Shown: in pieces, positions 18,542 through 27,318 of the stretch
How positions within the stretch are numbered: the stretch's first letter is position 1
How the letters are laid out: the number at the start of each line of letters is the position of its first letter
Assembly: GCA_033391075.1 (NCBI GenBank)
Contig: JAWPMV010000001.1
Coordinates: 8,060,001 to 8,124,000, forward strand
Direction of reading: 5' to 3'
Origin: Bacteroidia bacterium
GTDB lineage: Bacteria > Bacteroidota > Bacteroidia > J057
Length of the DNA stretch: 64,000 nucleotides
Notes under the pieces: generated by a model
The model's database searches: none
Seen by the model: only the letters and a program-made list of their open reading frames with translations
Told to the model about the DNA's origin: nothing
Made by a program: the position numbers and the translations under genes

Positions 18542-18754
18542 ATGAAAAAGAAAGATAGGATCATTTCGCTCTTTATTGACAAAGAGACCTATGCTCAGGG
18601 CAAAGTAGAGTTGACAGAAAAACTCTATGAGATCGTGCCCAAAGATCAGATCGAAGGAATCAAATATATCATTCCTTCTGCAACGGAGAATGGTATTTAT
18701 TATACGATCCACATCCTGGAAAAACAGGATAGTTCCAGTAATCTTGGCTTCTGA
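18542..18754 (+). CDS. Small conserved-looking protein (unknown function)
   Basis: A 70-residue soluble protein from ATG 18542 (MKKKDRIISLFIDKETYA). I prefer this start to one at 18455, which would prepend 29 residues with no domain logic. It has alternating strands and helices with many charged residues and no signal peptide. It lies 68 bp before the ClpP-like gene on the same strand and may be co-transcribed with it. I do not recognise a family. Confidence 0.6.
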   Translation: MKKKDRIISLFIDKETYAQGKVELTEKLYEIVPKDQIEGIKYIIPSATENGIYYTIHILEKQDSSSNLGF

Positions 18755-18822
18755 GCCAAAAGCTGTGACACTAGAAGATCATCTCTCAAATCCGTAAATA
18801 AGCAACTGATTTAATTTAACAC

Positions 18823-19365
18823 ATGTCTAAAATTCCCAGAGAAAGAACCATCATCCTTAGTCAGCAAATCGACCAGAAAGCCGTTAATGATGTCGTAAAA
18901 TTAATTTTTGATGTAAATCGCAGCGATAATGCGAAGTATAAAGACTATAAAAAGTTTAAGCGTAAGCCGATCCAACTGGTCCTCAATACTTATGGAGGGA
19001 TAGTTTACGATGGCCTTGCCCTGATCAATGCAATAGACACTTCCCGAACTCCGGTACATATTACCGCCCTCGGAAGTGCGATGAGTATGGGACTTTTTAT
19101 TCTGGCTTCTGGCCACAAGCGTTTTATCAATAAAAACGCAACTATCATGTATCACCAGATATCTTCCTTTTCAGGGGGAAAAATCGAGAGTCTGCGAAAT
19201 AATATTAAAGAGGCTGAAAGATTGGAGAAAATCTGCGAAGATATTCTTTTTGAGAAGACCAAGATTAAACCTAAAGATCTTAAGCCTTTCAAAAAACGAC
19301 AGAAAGAATGGTATATGGATGCCAAAGAAGCCCTGAAATACGGGATCGTTGACAAGATCATATAG
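18823..19365 (+). CDS. ClpP-like serine protease subunit with Glu in place of the catalytic Asp
   Basis: A 180-residue ClpP/crotonase-fold protein. Nucleophile Ser88 lies in ALGSAMSMG and His111 in NATIMYHQISS, both as in ClpP. The third residue, expected as Asp in an RD-x-F-M-motif before the final EA-x-x-YGIVD, appears as Glu162 in KEWYMDAKEALKYGIVD. It is shorter than housekeeping ClpP (~195-230), and no clpX neighbour is present. It is probably a second, divergent ClpP-like protein; whether it is active and forms heptamers is unknown. Confidence 0.85.
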   Translation: MSKIPRERTIILSQQIDQKAVNDVVKLIFDVNRSDNAKYKDYKKFKRKPIQLVLNTYGGIVYDGLALINAIDTSRTPVHITALGSAMSMGLFILASGHKRFINKNATIMYHQISSFSGGKIESLRNNIKEAERLEKICEDILFEKTKIKPKDLKPFKKRQKEWYMDAKEALKYGIVDKII

Positions 19366-19390
19366 ACTTCAACATCTGGATGAAAAAAGA

Positions 19391-19419
19391 AACTCCGGCT
19401 CAATAGGCCGGAGTTTTTA
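19391..19419. terminator. Terminator between convergent ClpP-like and glycogen debranching genes
   Basis: An 8-bp perfect stem (AACTCCGG at 19391-19398 and CCGGAGTT at 19408-19415) is followed by a T run on the plus strand and has an A-rich stretch on its other side, so it can serve both converging genes. Confidence 0.85.
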
Positions 19420-19421
19420 TA

Positions 19422-21458
19422 TTATGCGTGAACTAATTCTGTTTTCTTTGTCCTTCGACCGGTCTTCTTTCGTCCCTGAAAGATAGTCGGAGCATACAGT
19501 TGGTGTTCATGACTGACGCGAAGGATCTCCGCTATGCTCCATGCCTGGGCAAAGCAGCCGCGGGCATTGTGATTGGCATCGCCATCAAATATCTCTGAAA
19601 TACTTCCGATAGCACCCTCTGAGCGATAATGCTCTTCTAAATAGGAGATCAATTGACGGGATTGTTCTTTCCCTAAACTGCCTTTGACGCGAATACTTGC
19701 ATCCATATAAGGACCCATCAGCCAGGACCATACGGTGCCTTGATGATAAGCGGCATCCCGATTCACCAAATTACCTGCATAGCGGCCTCTGTAATCATGG
19801 TCTTTATGGCTCAGGCTTCTCAATCCAACCGGGGTCAATAATTCCTGCTCGACCTTATTCAGTACGGAAGCAGCTTTTGAAGGACTCAGACAAGTATATG
19901 GTAGACTAATAGCAAAGACCTGATTGGGACGTATGCTTGCATCTTTATGATCTCCATCGATGAAATCATAGAGTGCGCCGGTTTCTTCATTCCAAAAATT
20001 CTGGACGAACTGTTTGCGAATCCATTTCGCTTTCGCACTTACCTGATTCATTTCCTCCCTTTTGCCCAGCATGCGCAAGGTACTCCTGTAAATTTCCCAG
20101 GCATTGTACCAAAGGGCATTGATTTCAACGGCCTTTCCATAGCGGGGAGTAGGTGTCCAGTCTCCTACTTTAGCATCCATCCAGGTCAAGGCATATCCTG
20201 TTTCTCCTCCCCTCAATAATCCATCTTCCTCCATTTTTATATTAAAGCGGGTTCCTTTCTGATGCCAATCCAAAATCTCTTTCATGGCAGGCAAAAGGGT
20301 TTCCTTTGCAGAGTTTATATCTTTAGTCGCTTTGAGGTATTTATGAGCCGCTACAAAGAACCACAAACTTGCATCTATGGTATTGTAAACAGGCTTCTCT
20401 CCATCATCCGGAAAACGATTTGGGATCATTCCCTGACTCAGGTTCTCAGCATATACTTCCAGCATCCTGCGTGCATCTTCATATCTACCTGTTGCGAGGC
20501 AAATACCCGGGATGGATATCATCGTATCTCTGCCCCAATCCGTAAACCAGGGATATCCTGCGATGATCGATCTGCGGCCATTTCCTCTTTGTACGACAAA
20601 TTGATCTGCCGCCAGACTCAATTCTTTAATAAAGGGATTGCTGCTCTGTATCTTATTTGCAAGTTGATTTCTTCTCTTTGTTTCTCCTTCGAAAAGTTTC
20701 CAGGCATCTTTCTCTGTGGGATTTTCTGTGGAAACAATGATTCCCAATTTTGCTCCTGCCTGCAAATTCACATAGAACCTGCCTGGGCTGAAAAGATCTT
20801 CATGTCCTTCCATGCCTCTTTCCAACTCCTTACTATATTCAAAATTGAAGTACCACTCTCCCTGCTCTTTAAAGTGAGCGTCGGGAACTTTTATATAAAG
20901 GTCCTCGCTTTCCAGATTGAGGCTACTGTGAAAGGTGTCATTTATGAAACTGCTTCCATATCCATGCAATTCTCTGGCTTTAGCGAGATGATGGTGATCC
21001 CGAATAGCAGAAAGAGGTAAAAGTTCCATGCAGAAATCATGGTTGGCTTTCAGGACTTCATACAAAATGACGATGGTATTCTCACCATGAATAGCCGCAA
21101 TGGTTTTCTGTACTTCTATACCATTGGTGCGATAAACAAAAGTGGGAAATTGTTCACGAGAAAAGCTTTTTTGGAAAATATATCCATTTGGGAAAATAGC
21201 TCCCTGATACTTATTACAACCGAGGTCATAACTCTTGGCCGTTTCCGGAACATGAATGGTCTCATCCATCTTGGAAAGGATCACTTGACGCCCAACCGGG
21301 GGATTGGACGCGGCTACTAACAAGCCGTGATATCTTCGGTTGAGGGTCCCGATAATGCTAGAGCAGCTGTACCCTCCCAGTCCGTTGGTTTCTAACCATT
21401 CGTACTGACTCGCAAGGTCAAATCGGTTGAGTATGGCAGTATCAATTGAATTCGTCAT
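19422..21458 (-). CDS. Glycogen debranching enzyme (amylo-alpha-1,6-glucosidase, GH133 type)
   Basis: A 678-residue cytoplasmic enzyme that removes alpha-1,6 branches during glycogen breakdown. The N-terminal GDE_N_bis-like domain starts EWLETNGLGGYSCSSI and GTLNRRYHGLLVAA. The C-terminal (alpha/alpha)6 barrel has AGYPWFTDWGRDTMISIPG, the signature of this family, and ends with FAQAWSIAEILRV. There is no signal peptide. Length fits bacterial and archaeal single-activity debranchers. No other glycogen gene is in the window. Confidence 0.94.
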   Translation of the reverse strand: MTNSIDTAILNRFDLASQYEWLETNGLGGYSCSSIIGTLNRRYHGLLVAASNPPVGRQVILSKMDETIHVPETAKSYDLGCNKYQGAIFPNGYIFQKSFSREQFPTFVYRTNGIEVQKTIAAIHGENTIVILYEVLKANHDFCMELLPLSAIRDHHHLAKARELHGYGSSFINDTFHSSLNLESEDLYIKVPDAHFKEQGEWYFNFEYSKELERGMEGHEDLFSPGRFYVNLQAGAKLGIIVSTENPTEKDAWKLFEGETKRRNQLANKIQSSNPFIKELSLAADQFVVQRGNGRRSIIAGYPWFTDWGRDTMISIPGICLATGRYEDARRMLEVYAENLSQGMIPNRFPDDGEKPVYNTIDASLWFFVAAHKYLKATKDINSAKETLLPAMKEILDWHQKGTRFNIKMEEDGLLRGGETGYALTWMDAKVGDWTPTPRYGKAVEINALWYNAWEIYRSTLRMLGKREEMNQVSAKAKWIRKQFVQNFWNEETGALYDFIDGDHKDASIRPNQVFAISLPYTCLSPSKAASVLNKVEQELLTPVGLRSLSHKDHDYRGRYAGNLVNRDAAYHQGTVWSWLMGPYMDASIRVKGSLGKEQSRQLISYLEEHYRSEGAIGSISEIFDGDANHNARGCFAQAWSIAEILRVSHEHQLYAPTIFQGRKKTGRRTKKTELVHA

Positions 21459-21941
21459 GTAAATTTCCGTAAAAGCGGTCTCATCTAGTTAATCATATTA
21501 CACGAATGAGCATTAATCTCCTGTCTTAAGTCCGACAAGGACTTAAAAAGGCGTTAATTTGGGCACTAAGCCAGTTATCTGGGTTGGAAGAAGATGATGT
21601 GGATCAGGTTATTCCTATCTCCTTATTCCGACAGGATATATCCAAAGATCACTTTAAATACGGTACTCCTCCAAGTGGGTTTCGCGATATTTCTAACAAA
21701 ACTCAATGTGAATTATTTGTTAGGAATATATTCCAATTATTGAATAAAATAACCCCGATGTGCACAAATATTGAATAGATGTGCAGGCTTTATGCCAATT
21801 TCACAATTGAAAAAACGTATCAGCGAGTAGAGATGGGTAAAAATTTTACAATACGTTCAGGTGGTAATGCAAAGTAACGGAAAAGCTTACAGCTATAAAA
21901 GTAAAATGCGGAAAATCTTTTGAGAAGATGACTTTCATTTC
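21459..21941. other. Intergenic region, no gene seen
   Basis: A 483-bp gap between two minus-strand genes. One short plus-strand frame (64 codons at 21584) has no start context or domain and I do not accept it. No hairpin or repeat stands out. Confidence 0.5.
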
Positions 21942-23141
21942 CTAGCTCTCAACGGAGAGTTTGTTCATCTTTTTATAGATCTCCCAATAGTTGATAATCT
22001 TGCCAGGGTGATCGTGATTGGAAAGGATAATGATGGTTTGCTCAGCCTGGATGTCCCGGATAAAGCAGGTGCGATATCCTCTCCACCAACCAAAATGGTA
22101 GGCCAGTCCCAGAATATGGGATTTTAATCTAAAGCCGAACCCATAATTGTTGTATCCCTCTTTGCGACTGGCTGGAGTAAAGGCTTCAGAGAGGGTAGTT
22201 TGCTTGAGCAAAGCATTGCCATACAATGCCTGATCAAATAAATACAGGTCTCTGATTGTAGCGTGTAATCCTTTGTCTCCCATAACTCCATCTACGTGGT
22301 CTCCACCTGCATTGCGGTACTTTCCACGCATATATTTATAGCCGACCGTATGATTCTCTTTTTTGAGTCTTTCGAGGTGGTTGGCGAAATAAGAATCCTG
22401 CATGCCCAATCTGTCAAATATTCTCTCCTGTACAAATTCCTCAAAGGGTTGGCGGGCAATATCACTCACCAGGGCGGCGAGGATCGCATAATTGGAATTG
22501 CTGTAATCAAATTTGGAACCGGGATCGAAGAAAAGACCCGGTTTGGTATCTACATACATTTGTAGTACATCTTCATAATTCATGAATTTGTTGCGGTCCC
22601 AGTAATTGATGCTCAAAGCATCATATCGCTGCAAGCCGGAACGATGATTTAGCAGATGGCGGACGGTCATCTCTTTATAGGGCCACTGGGGAAAGAATTT
22701 CTTTACGGGCGTATCAAAGTCCAGCAACTTCTCTTCATACAACATCATAACTGCTGCTGCTGTAATAGTTTTTGAAACGGAAGCTAGCTGAAATACTGAA
22801 CCAAGGTGCAGACTGTCTTTGTTCCGATGATTAGCGAATCCATAAGAACCCACATGAACGATTTTGCCCTGATTGGCTATAAGGACATTGCCGTTGAAGT
22901 CATGAGTCTTCTGATATTTGCGGAATACCTGGTCCCATTGCTCATTATGGCCCTCCAGCTTTACACTTTTTTGTGCAATGCTTTGAACTTCCACTGACAA
23001 GAGGTCGGGAAGTGGAGTCTTATCCATCATGGGTAAGAGGGATGTCCTTGCATGTTCAGCAAGATTTGGCTTGATCAGAATAAGGCCGAGCGAGAAAGGA
23101 ACTAATGCGAGAGCAAGGATGATCAGTCCGCGTTGATTCAT
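21942..23141 (-). CDS. Serine beta-lactamase-like hydrolase (class C / penicillin-binding-protein-like)
   Basis: A 399-residue exported hydrolase with an N-terminal hydrophobic anchor or signal (about 5-22). The active-site set of the class C beta-lactamase superfamily is complete: S121-V-S-K124, Y213-S-N215 and H349-F-G351 in place of KTG. His at the third motif is common in esterase/peptidase relatives (family S12), so this is more likely a periplasmic D-aminopeptidase, DD-peptidase or esterase than a resistance enzyme. It stands alone. Confidence 0.88.
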   Translation of the reverse strand: MNQRGLIILALALVPFSLGLILIKPNLAEHARTSLLPMMDKTPLPDLLSVEVQSIAQKSVKLEGHNEQWDQVFRKYQKTHDFNGNVLIANQGKIVHVGSYGFANHRNKDSLHLGSVFQLASVSKTITAAAVMMLYEEKLLDFDTPVKKFFPQWPYKEMTVRHLLNHRSGLQRYDALSINYWDRNKFMNYEDVLQMYVDTKPGLFFDPGSKFDYSNSNYAILAALVSDIARQPFEEFVQERIFDRLGMQDSYFANHLERLKKENHTVGYKYMRGKYRNAGGDHVDGVMGDKGLHATIRDLYLFDQALYGNALLKQTTLSEAFTPASRKEGYNNYGFGFRLKSHILGLAYHFGWWRGYRTCFIRDIQAEQTIIILSNHDHPGKIINYWEIYKKMNKLSVES

Positions 23142-23540
23142 GCTAATTCAGCTCAAAGAGCTATAACAGGTTAAAAACAGTAAGTAATCTAGTGTCTGCT
23201 TGAAGAATGTGTCCGAAAATTATTTGCTTTATGCTCCAAATCCTTTTCACTTTCTCCAAATTTATTGCTTCTGTAAGGTTGATCCATTACGAAGCGCGCT
23301 CCATAGCAGAAGGAAGTTGAATTGCTCATGCGTAAGTCAATTTTCTTCCTGATTTAGCTCAAAGACAGCTGTTTCTCGCATTTTGCATGCTTTGAACTGA
23401 TATTTTTAGAATTTTCTTTTCTCCTTCACTTTTTACCAATGGCGAAAGCCCGAAATGAAAAAGATTGAAATTCCTTACATTTTGTCTTCAGGAATTATTT
23501 GTTGAATTACGAAAGTAGGACAAAATCAGGGCCAAAGACC
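23142..23540. other. Intergenic region, no gene seen
   Basis: A 399-bp gap upstream of the serine hydrolase. It contains no frame of useful length and no clear stem-loop; the sequence is rich in CTT/TTTCTC runs. Confidence 0.5.
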
Positions 23541-24038
23541 CTAACTCTTCAATCCAAATCCTATGCTGAAGCCAATTGCATGATCCAGGCTATTATTTCT
23601 CCAGAATGGCGTATAAGAAAGTCGTAGCAGAATTCCTCCATCATAGTCAGGATGAAAACGCAATCCCAAAATTCCTGTAGGCGTGATCTCTGCTCCTGAT
23701 TCCATCAGGCGATTGTTGAATTCGACATTGACTCCCGCTCCGATTTCCCCATATAAATTTCCTCCTCCGAAAAAACCGCTAACGGTAAGTGGGATTCCAA
23801 ATTCCATTTGTTGATCTCCCGTAGGGAAAGCAGAGACGCCAAATCGGGTATTGGCAGCAGCATGATCGCTTAGCGCAATCAATTGTTCGTAATTGAGGGA
23901 ATAATTCCCTCCATTCCCCATAAACTCCACATAGAGTAAACGAGTAGAAAGGGCCGAATAAGTTTGAGGTGTCAAAAACTGGGCATGGACCGAAGGATAC
24001 AGCAGGAAAGCCAGGATGATACTGAGCAAGTTTTTCAT
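23541..24038 (-). CDS. Predicted outer-membrane beta-barrel-like protein
   Basis: A 165-residue protein with a clear signal peptide (MKNLLSIILAFLLYPSVHAQ). The mature part alternates hydrophobic and polar residues with Gly/aromatic-rich strands (FGGGNLYGEIGAGVNVEF, GILLRLSYTPFWRN) and ends AIGFSIGFGLKS, a barrel-type closing strand. It would make an 8-strand barrel or part of one. No specific family is recognised. Confidence 0.75.
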   Translation of the reverse strand: MKNLLSIILAFLLYPSVHAQFLTPQTYSALSTRLLYVEFMGNGGNYSLNYEQLIALSDHAAANTRFGVSAFPTGDQQMEFGIPLTVSGFFGGGNLYGEIGAGVNVEFNNRLMESGAEITPTGILGLRFHPDYDGGILLRLSYTPFWRNNSLDHAIGFSIGFGLKS

Positions 24039-24247
24039 CGTGGTTTTGGTATAGACTAAATATAGGCAGGAGAGTTCTCAGTTTTTACGATCTTTTGAAG
24101 TAAATATAACAGACACTTTTTGGCTCTTCTGATTTTTTTTTCTCGCTTGATTAAACCTTTTCCCTCCCCCGGCATCTAAGCAGTGTATCGAATCCGGAAA
24201 CGAAACAATCACAGTAATTTTCAACAACAATAAAATCCACGCGAATT

Positions 24248-25123
24248 ATGAAATCGCTCAATTATTCTTTGCTAAATAGTGCTCGCAACTTTTTTTTGAT
24301 CGCTCTGGCACTTGCTTTTTTTACTGCTTGCAATCCGGATGAAGATATAATCAGTATTGGAGAGGATGAAACTGAACTCCTCAATGACGAAACAGTACTG
24401 GAGGCTGATTTTGAGGACGTAGAAAGCCTGGGAATTGATGCCATGGAAATGACGGACCTCAGTTCTTTTGGAAGAATGAGAGGAGGCCTCGATGGTTCTA
24501 TTCTTCATACTAGCGGCTGCCCTACAGTTACCCATGACTCTCTCAATAAAATGATCACCGTAGATTTTGGGGCTTCATGTACAGGGCCCAATGGTCGAGT
24601 AAGAAGTGGTCAGATCATTATTACCTACACCCGTCGCCTTTATCATCCCGGAGCCAGTCTTGAGATCGCGCTCAACAACTATCATGTAGACGGAAAGCAT
24701 ATCGAAGGGACCAAAACCCTTACAAATACCATGACCAATTATCGCGATACGCTAAGCTTCCAAACCAGTCTGGTAGGAGGAAAAATCACCTGGCCTGATG
24801 GAACTTTTGCAGAACGTGAGTTCAGCCGTGAAGGGAAATGGGTAAGAGGTGCCAATCCTTTACAAGATGAGTTTTGGCGTGAAGGAAACATCGAAGGTGT
24901 GCGTCGAAATGGAAATACCTATGAAGGAGATATTACTTCTACCCTTATATATAAGAGAAAGTGTAAGAGAGTAGGGGTATTTATTGCAGTAGAAGGAACG
25001 CGCCTTATCAAGCGCAGTGGAAAACCTGATCTGATGATAGATTATGGTGATGGTAGCTGCGACCATATGATTACTCTCACGGCAAATGGCCAAAGTCGGA
25101 CCGTAGATGTAAGAAACTTGTAA
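24248..25123 (+). CDS. Lipoprotein of unknown function
   Basis: A 291-residue lipoprotein (lipobox AFFTAC, Cys28, then an acidic NPDEDIISIGEDETE stretch that may act as a surface-export signal in Bacteroidota). The mature domain is beta-rich, with TVDFGASCTGPNGRVRSGQI and a C-terminal DYGDGSCD; two Cys pairs could be disulfides. Similar lipoproteins of unknown role are common in Bacteroidota. It is monocistronic with a strong terminator. Confidence 0.8.
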   Translation: MKSLNYSLLNSARNFFLIALALAFFTACNPDEDIISIGEDETELLNDETVLEADFEDVESLGIDAMEMTDLSSFGRMRGGLDGSILHTSGCPTVTHDSLNKMITVDFGASCTGPNGRVRSGQIIITYTRRLYHPGASLEIALNNYHVDGKHIEGTKTLTNTMTNYRDTLSFQTSLVGGKITWPDGTFAEREFSREGKWVRGANPLQDEFWREGNIEGVRRNGNTYEGDITSTLIYKRKCKRVGVFIAVEGTRLIKRSGKPDLMIDYGDGSCDHMITLTANGQSRTVDVRNL

Positions 25124-25146
25124 AAGCAGTAAGACTTTCAAAAAAA

Positions 25147-25179
25147 AATCCGGCCTATTTAGAGGTCGGATTTTTTTTT
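25147..25179 (+). terminator. Rho-independent terminator
   Basis: A 9-bp stem with one wobble (AATCCGGCC at 25147-25155, GGTCGGATT at 25164-25172) and nine Ts, 24 nt after the lipoprotein stop. Confidence 0.92.
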
Positions 25180-25186
25180 ACCTTTG
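25179..25186 (+). promoter_or_regulatory. Candidate -7 box (TACCTTTG) for the TerB-repeat gene
   Basis: An exact TAnnTTTG match begins at the last base of the preceding terminator and lies 30 nt before the next start codon, so a new transcript appears to start at once. Confidence 0.5.
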
Positions 25187-25215
25187 CCGTTAAATTTTCT
25201 AGAAAGGACAGCGGC

Positions 25216-26322
25216 ATGGACGCTTATCAGAAGAACAGGAACACCTTCCAAAACCTATGCGTGTTAGCCTTTATAGACGGAGGGCTTCATGAAGAAGAGC
25301 GCAATCTCCTCGTGAGTCTCGCTGATGCTATGGGATTGGGAGCTGAAGAAGCCCTGAGGATTCTTGAAAAGGCAGGAAGACTGGAAGTCAATATACCTGC
25401 CAAGCAAGAGGATCGACTGATGGATCTTCAAATGCTGGTTCTTCTGATGTTATCGGATGGGAAAATCGATGAACGCGAATACGCCTTATGCGTATTGCTT
25501 TGCAACAAAATGAATATAGAGCGTAGCTATTTAGATGACTTGCTAAATATCCAGGTGGAAAAACACCACGTCCATACCCACCATTTAACCATCTTCCAAA
25601 ACCTCTATTTGGTGGCGGCGGCTGATGGAAAGATCGAAGACAGTGAGCATGACCTGCTCCTGGAGGTCGCGTATAATTTGGGGCTTTATCAGGAAGACAT
25701 AGATTTTGTGATCGGAAATTATCCAGATTTGCAATTGATCATCCCTATAGATAAAGAGGAACGTCTCTACACCCTTCGAAATCTGGTCTACATGATGATC
25801 GTTGATGGCATCGTAGACGAAAAAGAATACAAACTCTGTATTGAGTTTGCGGAGAAATCCGGTTTGGGGGGAGAAGAAGTCGAAAAAATCATCGAAGAGT
25901 ACGAACAATTGAGAGATGAACGCCTGGCAGAAATGCCTGAGATCGAAGCTTTCAATCTGGATGTGTACCTGGATGTTTTCAATTCCCTCGATAAGTCAGG
26001 AATAGCAGCGGAAATTCTGATCGACCGGTTGGAGTCTAGTCTGAGCGCACAAAAACCGGATAAAAGTCTGGACTTGGGAGATGATGGAAACAGATCCTAT
26101 TATGAGTTCCTTTGGCTGATTCTCGTTCGCTGTATGACCCTGAATCGCGAAAGTACCTTGAAGTTGCCCGTCTTTCTGGATAAAGCCAGAAGAGAGAATG
26201 ATATGCAGTCTCTTAAAAATCACCTGATCGAAATCGAACGCCAGCATGGAGCGACTCGTATTCCTCTACAGGAAATGAGCATGGATGAGATCATTGATGA
26301 TCTGGCTCAGGTATTGAAGTGA
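25216..26322 (+). CDS. Protein with tandem TerB-like repeats
   Basis: A 368-residue cytoplasmic, all-helical protein. Four copies of a TerB-like acidic motif are visible: FQNLCVLAFIDGGLHEEERN (11-30), LMLSDGKIDEREYALC (76-91), FQNLYLVAAADGKIEDSEHD (126-145) and YMMIVDGIVDEKEYKLC (194-210). The A-x-x-DG-x-x-x-x-E-E spacing is that of the TerB metal-binding helical fold. The C-terminal 130 residues are helical and unassigned. Its partner gene begins 16 bp downstream. No ter operon is present, so a tellurite role is not implied. Confidence 0.8.
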   Translation: MDAYQKNRNTFQNLCVLAFIDGGLHEEERNLLVSLADAMGLGAEEALRILEKAGRLEVNIPAKQEDRLMDLQMLVLLMLSDGKIDEREYALCVLLCNKMNIERSYLDDLLNIQVEKHHVHTHHLTIFQNLYLVAAADGKIEDSEHDLLLEVAYNLGLYQEDIDFVIGNYPDLQLIIPIDKEERLYTLRNLVYMMIVDGIVDEKEYKLCIEFAEKSGLGGEEVEKIIEEYEQLRDERLAEMPEIEAFNLDVYLDVFNSLDKSGIAAEILIDRLESSLSAQKPDKSLDLGDDGNRSYYEFLWLILVRCMTLNRESTLKLPVFLDKARRENDMQSLKNHLIEIERQHGATRIPLQEMSMDEIIDDLAQVLK

Positions 26323-26338
26323 AATCCTTGAGAAACGG

Positions 26339-26935
26339 ATGAGAAAACTGAAGAAATTAGAGAAGATCACACTGGTAGCATTCCTCAATTTACTACTGAT
26401 TCTGGTCATCCTCTGGCTAATGGAAAAAAGGCCCAATAGGGACTATTATATCCCCAAAGGATATGAAGGTTGGGTGATGATCCATTATAATATTCCTGAT
26501 ACACCTCCCCTTGAAAAGAAAGATGGCGTCCTGCAATTTGTGATTCCTGAGTCGGGTTTTATGGAAACGACCAACGAACTGGATATCGGTTGGAGGCGAG
26601 ACCGCTTTTTCTGGACAAGTGAAAATGGCGTAGAGGAAATTCCTTCTTCCGTTAAGATTGATGGGGAATATCACATTTACATTCACCGACATAAATACTA
26701 TGCCCGCTCCCATATGGGCATCGTAAAAGAGCTTCCAGTCGGAACAGATACCATGCTTTGGGATCAAACGAAAATCACCAAGGAAAATGCGAATGAGGTA
26801 GATTATATGCCCGGCAAGAAAACCCTTGAGTATTTTTATATATCTGCCGAGCCCAAGTCAATTATGTTCAATCCTCCTGAAAATCTGAAGAGCATTGCGA
26901 TTGAGTCTACGCAAAGTAGGGAGTTGGAAGAGTAA
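26339..26935 (+). CDS. Membrane-anchored DUF6843-like protein
   Basis: A 198-residue protein with one N-terminal transmembrane helix (about 12-28) and an extracytoplasmic domain starting RDYYIPKGYEGWVMIHYNIP, then GVLQFVIPESG. This YxIP-x-GY-x-G-W pattern is what I associate with DUF6843; the name is from memory and should be checked. It follows the TerB-repeat gene by 16 bp on the same strand, so it is likely in the same operon. Function is unknown. Confidence 0.7.
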   Translation: MRKLKKLEKITLVAFLNLLLILVILWLMEKRPNRDYYIPKGYEGWVMIHYNIPDTPPLEKKDGVLQFVIPESGFMETTNELDIGWRRDRFFWTSENGVEEIPSSVKIDGEYHIYIHRHKYYARSHMGIVKELPVGTDTMLWDQTKITKENANEVDYMPGKKTLEYFYISAEPKSIMFNPPENLKSIAIESTQSRELEE

Positions 26936-26936
26936 A

Positions 26937-27175
26937 GAAGTGTTCTCGTGTTCATGGGTGCTAGTGGTTTTAAGGAACTGAGCTGAAACTCCCACTCCAA
27001 CCGCCAATACTCCAACACCTTCAAAATATCTCCTCTTATCGGCGAAGCAATCCCCTTGAATGCAAATCGTATAATTTCGAGTAAAGCAAATTGTTGCCAG
27101 CTAGAAATGAAGCCTTCCCATAAGTCCATAAAGCAAGAAGAACACAAGAACACCAGAATACCAGAACACTTTCCT
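26937..27175. repeat. AACAC-family inverted repeat, long variant
   Basis: The left part has GTGTTCTCGTGTTCATGGG words and the right part GAACACAAGAACACCAGAA words, with 150 bp between them that also contains CCAACACC. It fills most of the 383-bp gap before the proline dehydrogenase gene, in which I see no coding sequence. Confidence 0.6.
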
Positions 27176-27318
27176 TCCATTTTTTTATTTTTATTCTGCA
27201 GGATTTGTCCTAGATTTCGAGATTGATTTTCGTCTGGAAAGAGCAATAATTGAGCTGAACATTCCCTTTATTTGCTTTGTTCCTTTTCTAGTAGAAATAA
27301 AAATACTTTCCTCTCTCT

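Noticed and set aside
21942..23141. Beta-lactamase resistance gene
   Set aside because: The active-site motifs fit the wider S12 family with His-x-Gly in place of Lys-Thr-Gly; resistance cannot be claimed.
25216..26322. Tellurite resistance operon
   Set aside because: Only TerB-like helical repeats are present; no other ter genes.
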